A DNA stretch of 31,350 nucleotides from DASPJR01 sp035628505. Lineage in GTDB: Bacteria > Planctomycetota > SZUA-567 > H5-PLA8. The translations under genes were made by a program, and so were the position numbers. The notes beneath the pieces are model-generated. The model was not told the DNA's origin. It did not search any database and saw nothing but the letters and a program-made list of their open reading frames with translations. Where the stretch lies: the NCBI GenBank assembly GCA_035628505.1, contig DASPJR010000024.1, positions 1-31,350 of the forward strand. The letters are read 5' to 3'. Shown piece by piece: positions 17,007 through 23,444 of this stretch (positions within the stretch are counted from its first letter, which is position 1; each line of letters opens with the position of its first letter).

Positions 17007-17186
17007 GATTGCGGATTTCGGATTGGCGATTGCAGATTGCGTCGCCGCGCATCTCCTGAATCCAAGAAACCTCTCCTCCGTGCACGTTCTCCTTCAAACT
17101 CGAAAGTTGGGACTCCGGATTGATCACCGGTTTGGGATGGCGTTGTGCCTGCCCACTCCGCAATCCGAAATCCGCAATTCGAAATT
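17007..17186. repeat. Inverted arrays of GATTNNN heptads between riboswitch and thrC
   Basis: Five consecutive 7-base units begin at 17007 (GATTGCG, GATTTCG, GATTGGC, GATTGCA, GATTGCG). Four inverse units end at 17186 (CGCAATC, CGAAATC, CGCAATT, CGAAATT). ATTGCGGATTTCGGATTG at 17008-17025 is perfectly complementary to 17161-17178, so the arms can pair across 135 bases. The right arm ends 4 bases before the thrC ribosome site region. Confidence 0.75.
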
Positions 17187-17201
17187 GAAAGGGAGGTTGC
17201 C

Positions 17202-18482
17202 ATGCCGGCCAAGTACGTCAAGGGGTTGAAGTGCCGCGAGTGCGGACACTACTACGAAAGCAAGCCCGTGCATGTCTGCGAAGTCTGCTTCGGGCCGCTG
17301 GAAGTCGATTACGACTACACGGCGATCGCCAAAGACATTTCGCGCGAAAAAATCATCGCGCGCGACCGCAACATGTGGCGCTACGCTGAATTCCTGCCCC
17401 TTGATAACGACCCGGCCGTCGGCCGCAACACCGGCTACACGCCGCTGGTAAAAGCCGACCGACTCGCCAGGCGTCTGGGCCTCAAAGAGCTCTGGGTGAA
17501 AAACGACGCCGTAAACTATCCGACGCTGAGCTTCAAAGACCGCGTCGTTTCGGTTGCGCTGAGCAAAGCCAAAGAATTCGGCTTCACGACCGTCGCGTGC
17601 GCCACGACCGGAAATCTCGGCAACAGCGTCGCCGCGCAGTCCGTTCGGGCTGGCCTCGAATGCTACATCTTCATGCCTGCGAATCTCGAGCAGGGCAAGA
17701 TCCTGGGCACGAGCATCTACGGCGTTCACGTGGTGGGCATCACTGGAAATTACGACGGCGTTAACCGCCTGTGCAGCGAAATCGCCGGCAAGTTCGGCTG
17801 GGCGTTTGCCAACATTAACATGAGGCCTTATTACGCCGAGGGCAGCAAGACGATGGGCCATGAAATCGTCGAGCAGCTCGGCTGGCGCGCGCCCGACAAC
17901 GTGGTGATCCCGATGGCCGGCGGCAGCTTGATCTGCAAAGTGGACAAGGCCATTCATGAGTTCCAGAAGACGGGCCTGATCAACCCGAACACGACGACGA
18001 AAATTTTCGGCGCGCAGGCAACCGGCTGCAACCCGATCACGCACGCCTTCAAGCAGGGCTGGGAACTGTTCAAGCCGACGAAGCCGAACACGATTGCCAA
18101 GTCGATCGCCATCGGTAACCCGGCCGACGGCTTCTATGCGATCAAGACGATGCGCACCAGCGGCGGCGCGGGCGAGGACGTCACCGATGATGAACTGGTC
18201 GAAGGCATCAAGCTGCTGGCCGAGACCGAAGGCATCTTCACCGAAACGGCCGGCGGCGTGACCGTCGCAACCACCAAGAAGCTGGTTGAGCAGGGCAAGA
18301 TCGACAAGAACGGCTGCACCGTCATCTGCATCACGGGCAACGGTCTGAAGACGCTCGACGCCGTAGTGAACGGGGTACCCAAGCCGGACGTCATCGAAGC
18401 GCGCCTCGGCGAATTCGAGAAGCTGGTCGAAACAATTAAAGATCGCAAAGCAAGCGCGCAGCTCGTTGGAGCAGCGAAGTAA
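17202..18482 (+). CDS. thrC: Threonine-synthase-family PLP enzyme
   Basis: A 426-residue fold-type II PLP enzyme. Classical threonine synthase converts O-phosphohomoserine and water to threonine. An N-terminal zinc ribbon (C11, C14, C26, C29) is followed by the PLP lysine K112 in YPTLSFKDR, the phosphate/substrate loop ATTGNLGNS, and MAGGSL-type glycine loop residues near the C-terminal half. The ATG at 17202 has GGGAGG 6 bases upstream; the frame upstream of it is the repeat array. It is the first gene after a SAM riboswitch and is followed by a sulfur carrier and its E1 enzyme. That context is unexpected for threonine synthesis and suggests a role in sulfur amino-acid synthesis, for example sulfhydrylation of O-phosphohomoserine to homocysteine. 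The family is certain; the reaction is inferred and plain threonine synthase remains possible. Confidence 0.88.
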   Translation: MPAKYVKGLKCRECGHYYESKPVHVCEVCFGPLEVDYDYTAIAKDISREKIIARDRNMWRYAEFLPLDNDPAVGRNTGYTPLVKADRLARRLGLKELWVKNDAVNYPTLSFKDRVVSVALSKAKEFGFTTVACATTGNLGNSVAAQSVRAGLECYIFMPANLEQGKILGTSIYGVHVVGITGNYDGVNRLCSEIAGKFGWAFANINMRPYYAEGSKTMGHEIVEQLGWRAPDNVVIPMAGGSLICKVDKAIHEFQKTGLINPNTTTKIFGAQATGCNPITHAFKQGWELFKPTKPNTIAKSIAIGNPADGFYAIKTMRTSGGAGEDVTDDELVEGIKLLAETEGIFTETAGGVTVATTKKLVEQGKIDKNGCTVICITGNGLKTLDAVVNGVPKPDVIEARLGEFEKLVETIKDRKASAQLVGAAK

Positions 18483-18508
18483 CGGAACACGACCGAACGG
18501 CGCACGAC

Positions 18509-18589
18509 TTCAACACAGAGGCACGGAGAACACAGAGGACACAGAGAACGGATTTGGAATAAGATTTTCCGTTCTCTGTGTCTCTGCTC
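18509..18589. repeat. Head-to-head pair of CACAGAG repeats (81 bp) between thrC and the sulfur carrier
   Basis: The left arm, 18509-18551, is TTCAA plus four units (CACAGAGG, CACGGAGAA, CACAGAGGA, CACAGAGAA) and CGG. The right arm, 18569-18589, is inverse and shorter, and has lost its outer GTGAA end. GACACAGAGAACGG pairs exactly with CCGTTCTCTGTGTC across a 17-base loop. Confidence 0.8.
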
Positions 18590-18613
18590 AAAACAAACTA
18601 AGGAGCTCATTCA

Positions 18614-19168
18614 ATGGCCGTTAAAGTTCGTATTCCTGAAGTCCTTCGGAAGCTCACCAATGGCAGCGACACGGTGGCGCTCGAAGCGAGCAACGTGCGT
18701 GAGATGATCGAGGCGCTCGAGAAGGCGCATCCGGGCATCAAAGAGCGCATCTGCGACGAGAAGGGCAACGTGCGCCGCTTCGTCAATGTCTTCGTTAATG
18801 AAGAAGACATCCGCTTTCAGGAGAACCTCGAGACCGCGCTGCCGGCCGGCGCGGAAGTTTCGATTCTTCCGGCGATCGCAGGCGGAAGTGCAAAGCCTGC
18901 AAAAAAAAACGATTCAGGTAACGGCGAAGTGACGCGCCGCGTTTATCTGACATTCAACAAGGAACTCTGCACCAAGCCGATTATTTATGAGCTGGTGAAG
19001 AAGTTCGATGTCATCCCGAACATCCGCAGCGCCTCGGTGACCGAAGACGTCGGCATCATGGGCGTCGAAATCAGCGGTCCGCGGGAGTCGGTCGACAAGG
19101 CCCTCGATTACGCCCGCAAGCAGGGTGTGAAGGTTGACCCGATTGAAATGAATGTCGTCGAGCCGTAA
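18614..19168 (+). CDS. MoaD/ThiS-like sulfur carrier fused to a NIL domain
   Basis: A 184-residue two-domain protein. Residues 1-91 are a beta-grasp sulfur carrier with the family pattern VFVNEEDIRF...LPAGAEVSILPAIAGG. The thiocarboxylate-forming Gly-Gly is at 90-91. Unusually it is not terminal: a 16-residue Lys/Ser-rich linker leads to a NIL domain (about 108-180; RVYLTFNKELCTKPIIYEL through GVKVDPIE). NIL is a small ferredoxin-fold domain known from the methionine transporter ATPase MetN and from ferredoxins linked to homocysteine synthesis. To carry sulfur, the chain would need cleavage after GG, as HcyS of Wolinella and some CysO proteins need a JAMM protease; none is in the window. AAGGAG lies 9 bases before the ATG. 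It probably works with the E1 enzyme downstream. Confidence 0.9.
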   Translation: MAVKVRIPEVLRKLTNGSDTVALEASNVREMIEALEKAHPGIKERICDEKGNVRRFVNVFVNEEDIRFQENLETALPAGAEVSILPAIAGGSAKPAKKNDSGNGEVTRRVYLTFNKELCTKPIIYELVKKFDVIPNIRSASVTEDVGIMGVEISGPRESVDKALDYARKQGVKVDPIEMNVVEP

Positions 19169-19174
19169 CGGATC

Positions 19175-19617
19175 TTCACCACAGAGATCACAGAGAGCAC
19201 AGAGAACGGCATGGACGCGAACGGAATTACTGAAACCGTGATCGGTGCCGCTATCGAAGTGCACAGATCTCTGGGGCCCGGACTCCTGGAATCGACTTAC
19301 GAATCTTGTCTGGCATACGAGCTGTCTCAGCGCGGTCTTCGGTTCGAAACTCAGAAGGCACTGCCCGTGGTATACAAGGAAGTTCGGCTTGATTGCGGTT
19401 ACCGCATTGATTTCCTTGTTGAAGACCTTGTTATTGTTGAATTGAAGTCTGTTGAGGAAATTGCGCCAATTCACGAAGCTCAGCTATTGTCGTACTTGAA
19501 GCTGTCTGGGCGCAAGGTTGGCTTGCTCATCAACTTCAACGTGAAGATGCTGAAAGACGGCATAAAAAGAAGAGTCCTTTAGCTCTTCTCTGTGTTCTCC
19601 GTGATCTCTGTGGTGAA
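19175..19617 (+). mobile_element. GxxExxY cassette with 32-bp terminal inverted CACAGAG repeats
   Basis: A 443-bp unit holding one gene. The left end (19175-19206) is TTCAC plus CACAGAGAT, CACAGAGAG, CACAGAGAA. The right end (19586-19617) is its inverse with CACGGAGAA in the middle, so 30 of 32 bases match. The cassette splits the sulfur carrier from its E1 partner; its ends lie 6 bases from the carrier's stop codon and 3 bases from the E1 start codon. No target-site duplication is visible. Calling it mobile is inference from the gene-plus-inverted-ends layout and the dispersed copies of the same ends nearby. Confidence 0.5.
19211..19582 (+). CDS. GxxExxY protein (PD-(D/E)XK nuclease-like)
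   Basis: A 123-residue protein with the name-giving G-L-L-E-S-T-Y motif inside LGPGLLESTYESCL. It has a nuclease-like core, YRIDFLVEDLVIVELKSV, with an Asp followed 13 residues later by E-x-K, and EAQLLSYLKLSG, as in PD-(D/E)XK folds. Its biochemical role is unknown to me. The inverted CACAGAG repeats tightly enclose it: the left repeat ends 4 bases before the ATG, and the right one begins 3 bases after the stop codon. There is no good ribosome site other than the AGAGAA of the repeat itself. It interrupts an operon whose other members all belong to sulfur/methionine metabolism, so it is probably an insert rather than a pathway member. Confidence 0.9.
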   Translation: MDANGITETVIGAAIEVHRSLGPGLLESTYESCLAYELSQRGLRFETQKALPVVYKEVRLDCGYRIDFLVEDLVIVELKSVEEIAPIHEAQLLSYLKLSGRKVGLLINFNVKMLKDGIKRRVL

Positions 19618-19620
19618 AAA

Positions 19621-20676
19621 ATGAACCTCGATCGCTACAACCGCCAGATCCTCCTTCCGTTCATCGGTGAGGAAGCGCAGAAAAAAATCTGCAACTCAAC
19701 CGCTGTTGTTGCCGGCTGCGGAGCGCTGGGCACTGTCATCGCTAACGTGCTCGCGCGAGCGGGCGTCGGCAATCTGCGTGTCATCGACAGGGACTTTGTG
19801 GAGCTCAGCAACATCCAGCGCCAGGTGCTCTTTGATGAGCAGGACGTGCGCGAGAGCATGCCCAAAGCCGCGGCCGCCGAACGCAAGCTCAAACTGATCA
19901 ACTCCGACATCAAGATCGAAGGCATCGTTACGGATATCAATCCGGCCAATGTCGAAGAGCTCATCAAGGGCGCGGACGTGGTCGTCGATGGCGCGGACAA
20001 CTTTGAGACGCGCTTCGTCATCAACGACGCCTGCGTGAAGCACAACATTCCGTGGGTCTACGGCGCGGCTGTAGGATCAGTGGGTCTCTCGATGACGATC
20101 ATTCCCACACAGACGCCGTGCATCCGCTGTCTTTTCGAAACCGCTCCGCCGCCCGGCATGACGCCGACCTGCGACACCGCGGGCGTGCTCGGCGCGGTCA
20201 CCGGGTTGATCGGCAATTACGAAGCGGCTGAAGCGCTGAAAATTCTCGCGGGCCGCCGTGACGCGATTAATCCGAAGCTCTTCCAGATCGATATGTGGTC
20301 AGGCGAACTGCATCAGTTCAAGATCGCCAAAGCGCGTGAAGTCGCGGACTGCCCGTGCTGCAAGCGCAGCAACTTTGAATTCCTCGAAGGACAGGGCGCG
20401 AGCACGACGACGGGTCTGTGCGGCCGCAACGCCGTGCAGATCAATCCGCGCAACGGAGCGAAGCTGGATCTTCAGGAAATGGCAAAGCGCCTCGCGACGA
20501 CCGGCGGGATCACTAACGTGAGCGCCAATAAGTTCCTGCTGAAATTCAACGCGCCCGGCGGCGATGACGGCACGGGCCTGGAAGTCACCGTCTTTCCAGA
20601 CAGCCGTGCGATCATCAAGGGAACGAAGAAAGTTCCTGATGCCCGCACCGCTTACGCAAAGTACATCGGCTCATAA
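19621..20676 (+). CDS. E1-like adenylyltransferase (MoeB/ThiF/HcyF family)
   Basis: A 351-residue ATP-dependent enzyme that adenylates the C-terminal glycine of a ubiquitin-like sulfur carrier before thiocarboxylation. Motifs: nucleotide loop GCGALGT (33-39), DRDFVELSNIQRQ (56-68) with the conserved Arg, DGADNFETR (123-131), the zinc pairs C167/C170 (PCIRC) and C244/C247 (CPCC), and candidate catalytic C184 in TPTCDTAGVLG. There is no rhodanese domain. Instead about 90 extra residues form a small C-terminal domain of unknown function. The ATG is preceded only by GGTGAAAAA, which is the end of the right CACAGAG repeat and seems to serve as ribosome site. The partner is the MoaD-NIL protein. 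Confidence 0.9.
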   Translation: MNLDRYNRQILLPFIGEEAQKKICNSTAVVAGCGALGTVIANVLARAGVGNLRVIDRDFVELSNIQRQVLFDEQDVRESMPKAAAAERKLKLINSDIKIEGIVTDINPANVEELIKGADVVVDGADNFETRFVINDACVKHNIPWVYGAAVGSVGLSMTIIPTQTPCIRCLFETAPPPGMTPTCDTAGVLGAVTGLIGNYEAAEALKILAGRRDAINPKLFQIDMWSGELHQFKIAKAREVADCPCCKRSNFEFLEGQGASTTTGLCGRNAVQINPRNGAKLDLQEMAKRLATTGGITNVSANKFLLKFNAPGGDDGTGLEVTVFPDSRAIIKGTKKVPDARTAYAKYIGS

Positions 20677-20682
20677 CAACGA

Positions 20683-20734
20683 TTCCCCGTTCGCACAGTC
20701 GTGCCCGGATAGCGGGCGCGCGGCGGACGGGGAA
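20683..20734. terminator. Hairpin between convergent genes, probable bidirectional terminator
   Basis: TTCCCCGTTCGC (20683-20694) and GCGGACGGGGAA (20723-20734) pair over 12 bases with one mismatch, enclosing a GC-rich loop. It lies exactly between the stops of the E1 gene and the opposing oxidoreductase. No long T-run follows on either side. Confidence 0.45.
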
Positions 20735-20741
20735 CCCGCCG

Positions 20742-22268
20742 TTAAGCACGGTGTTCTACTGGCAGTTCGACCTTCTTCAGATTTGTGACAGCCGGTCCGT
20801 TTACCACTTCACCATCAACGTTGAAGCGCGAACCGTGGCACGGGCAATCCCACGTCTTCTCCGCATTGTTGAAATGAACGTAGCAGCCCATATGCGTGCA
20901 GACTGGCGAACAGCCGTGCAGTTCGCCATGCAGGTCGCGGTATACCGCCACCTTGTCGCCTTCCACTTTCACCAGCTTGCCTTCGCCGGGATGGACTTCG
21001 TCGAGCGATTCGGCGGCCGGCGCAAAGCGGTCGGTAACCAGATGCTTGGGAAACTCAATGTTCTCCGAGATGTAATCGCTGGCGCTCGCGAGCGCATTGA
21101 TGCGCGTGGCGTCGTACAGGCTCGCCCACTTGTTCTTCCCCTTCACGATCAGGTCTGACAGGATCATACCTGAGAGCGTTCCCCAGGTCATACCCGTGCC
21201 CGAGAAACCCGTGGCGACGTAGATGTGCTCGGACATTGAGTTCTTGCCAATGTACGCAAGGCCGTCGACAGGCTCAAGGATCTGGCCCGACCACCGGTAC
21301 GGGAACGACTCCACGTCAAAGCGCGCCTGAGTGTATTCTTCCAGCCGCTTGAAGCATTCTTCGGTATCTTCCTTGGTGCCGGTGCGATGGTCTTCGCCGC
21401 CAACAATCAGGATTTCGCCGTTCTCACCGTCGGGCTGGCTGCGAATGTAGTGGTAGGGATCGGCAGTGTCCCAGAAGAGTCCCGGCACCGCCTTGCCGCT
21501 CTTGAGTTTCGCACCGATGGCGTATGTGCGGTACGGCGGAATTTTGGAATGCAGAAACGCCCAGTTGCAAATCGGGCTGTACGCGGCAACGATGACGTCG
21601 AGAGCCGTCACCGTTCCGTGTGGCGTATGAATCCGGCAGGGTGAGCCGTCCTGGAATTCGTCACACGGCGTATTCTCGAAAACAAAAGAGCCATCTGCAT
21701 TGACCCATTCCGCAAGCGGGAGCAGGTATTTGCGCGGATGGAATTGTGCCTGGTCGTTCAAACGGATCGCAGCAGGAGCGCGGAAGGGCAGGGGCACATC
21801 ATTCACCAGTTCGCAGGAAAGTCCCACTTTCCGCATTGCCCGGAGCTCCCGTTCGAGCGAGCCCAACTCGCGCTCGGATTCGATGTAGATATAGCCAGGC
21901 ACTTTTACGTAATCGCAATCCAGCGAGAACTCGCGAACCAGTTCGGCAATCTGGTTTATGGACGCCCGGATGGATTCGGCCGCTAGAGTTGCGCCGTCCT
22001 CTCCGAAGTCTGACGAGAGCTGAGAATAGGGCGAGTCCAATATTTCGGTGATATGTGCAGTGGTGTGCCCGGTTTCGCCCGTCACGATGCGGGATTTCTC
22101 CAGCACGGCAACGGTTCGCCCCGCCTTCTTGAGGAGCACAGCGGCTGTGAGTCCCGCAATGCCGCCACCGACGATGGCGACGTCGACTGCCAGGTCGCGG
22201 TCCAGTGTGGGGTAATGTGTCTGCGGCGTCGTCGCCGTCCAGATTGATTGAGTTTTCTCGTCGCTCAT
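20742..22268 (-). CDS. FAD-dependent oxidoreductase with C-terminal Rieske domain
   Basis: A 508-residue two-domain redox enzyme. Residues about 29-400 are a DAO/glycine-oxidase-type flavoprotein with the FAD-binding VAIVGGGIAGLTAA and TGFSGTGMTWG near its end. Residues about 420-505 are a Rieske [2Fe-2S] domain; the four ligands are in CTHMGC and CPCHGS. The ATG at 22268 has GGGAGG 10 bases upstream. Similar flavin-Rieske proteins occur in many soil bacteria, but their substrate is not established and none can be inferred here. It faces the E1 gene tail to tail and lies 88 bases after panC on the same strand in transcription order. Confidence 0.9.
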   Translation of the reverse strand: MSDEKTQSIWTATTPQTHYPTLDRDLAVDVAIVGGGIAGLTAAVLLKKAGRTVAVLEKSRIVTGETGHTTAHITEILDSPYSQLSSDFGEDGATLAAESIRASINQIAELVREFSLDCDYVKVPGYIYIESERELGSLERELRAMRKVGLSCELVNDVPLPFRAPAAIRLNDQAQFHPRKYLLPLAEWVNADGSFVFENTPCDEFQDGSPCRIHTPHGTVTALDVIVAAYSPICNWAFLHSKIPPYRTYAIGAKLKSGKAVPGLFWDTADPYHYIRSQPDGENGEILIVGGEDHRTGTKEDTEECFKRLEEYTQARFDVESFPYRWSGQILEPVDGLAYIGKNSMSEHIYVATGFSGTGMTWGTLSGMILSDLIVKGKNKWASLYDATRINALASASDYISENIEFPKHLVTDRFAPAAESLDEVHPGEGKLVKVEGDKVAVYRDLHGELHGCSPVCTHMGCYVHFNNAEKTWDCPCHGSRFNVDGEVVNGPAVTNLKKVELPVEHRA

Positions 22269-22355
22269 CTCGCAAGAACCTCCCGTTGAACCGCGCATAA
22301 ATAGTGCTGCGGTACATCTGGGAAGTTTGCAAGACTCAGACCAGCATCGAAAGTG

Positions 22356-23210
22356 TTATTGAATTCCTTCGATCCGCTCATTATCGATCAGCCGGGTGGT
22401 GCCGACCTTCGCTGCGATGGCGGCGAGCACGTCTCCGCGCAGCCTGGTCAGGTCGCCGAGTGTTTTCGCATTGACCAGGACGACATAATCAATCTCAAGG
22501 TCCGGCTGCTGCTCAAGGATTTCGGCCATTTCGCCAATCAGCTTCATGGCATCGCGCTCACCCTGGCTGATCTTCAGGCGGCAGTACTCCAGCGCCTTGT
22601 GAATCGCCGGCGCCTGCTTGCGTTCTGAAGGTGATAAATAGCGATTGCGGCTGCTCATCGCCAGGCCATCGCTTTCACGCACCGTTTCACAGGGAACGAT
22701 TTCACATCCCAGGTTGAGATCACGCACGAGCGTTTCCACGATCAGCAGTTGCTGCGCGTCTTTGCGTCCGAAGTACGCTTTATCAGGCCGCACAATCGAG
22801 AGCAGCTTGGTGACAACGGTGGCGACGCCGCGGAAGTGGCCCGGACGCGACATGCCGCACATCGGCTCGTCAAGCTCGCCAACATGGATAAAAGTTCGCG
22901 CGTCTTCGGCGTATAGAGTTTCGGGCGCGAAGATGATGTCTACGCCCGCTTCTGCGCACAGCTTCTGATCAGCATCGAACGGACGCGGGTACTTTTCGTA
23001 ATCTTCGCCTTCCCCAAACTGCGTTGGATTTACGTAGATGGAAACGATGACCGTATCATTTTCTTTCCGCGCACGTTCCACCAGTTTCATATGCCCCGTA
23101 TGCAGAGCGCCCATGGTAGGCACGAATCCAATTCGTTTCCCCGCCCGCAGCAGTTCGCGGGACTTAGCCTGCATCTCTTCCGCAGTTTTGATGATTGTGA
23201 CGTTGCCCAT
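22356..23210 (-). CDS. panC: Pantothenate synthetase
   Basis: Joins pantoate and beta-alanine with ATP to give pantothenate, the precursor of coenzyme A. It is 284 residues, the normal length. Motifs: FVPTMGALHTGH (nucleotidyl-transferase HxGH), VNPTQFGEGEDYEKYPR, FGRKDAQQLLIV and the KMSKS-like MSSRNRYLS. AAGGAG is 9 bases before the ATG. No panB or panD is nearby. The gap of about 230 bases before it, shared with the divergent purF, shows no further gene. Confidence 0.96.
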   Translation of the reverse strand: MGNVTIIKTAEEMQAKSRELLRAGKRIGFVPTMGALHTGHMKLVERARKENDTVIVSIYVNPTQFGEGEDYEKYPRPFDADQKLCAEAGVDIIFAPETLYAEDARTFIHVGELDEPMCGMSRPGHFRGVATVVTKLLSIVRPDKAYFGRKDAQQLLIVETLVRDLNLGCEIVPCETVRESDGLAMSSRNRYLSPSERKQAPAIHKALEYCRLKISQGERDAMKLIGEMAEILEQQPDLEIDYVVLVNAKTLGDLTRLRGDVLAAIAAKVGTTRLIDNERIEGIQ

Positions 23211-23444
23211 CGATCAGCTCCTTAAAGCGAAAAAACACCCCTGCCTTCGGCTAACGCAAATTGAACGGCTGTGGGTAAAGCGTGTCGCGAAAACCCGGGG
23301 GCAGGAGGGTCGACTATAAACCACAAACCGGATTTGTGTAGGATATTCGGTCGCACGCTTGCGCCTGCGGAAAATTCAGGCACAATACGTTCCCTGAGTT
23401 CACGCCTTCAGGGCATCTTCGACCGGAAAAAGCAGGAGAACGTT

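Noticed and set aside
17124..18044. Open frame of 306 codons antisense to thrC
   Set aside because: Mirror frame of the conserved PLP enzyme with low-complexity composition and no motif.
19175..19617. Classical insertion sequence with target-site duplication
   Set aside because: No flanking direct repeat is visible and the encoded protein is not a known transposase, so I list it only as a tentative element.
23271..23444. N-terminal extension of PurF
   Set aside because: The nucleophile cysteine must become the N-terminus after removal of a short propeptide; the TTG at 23445 with AGGAG fits this and the extension does not.
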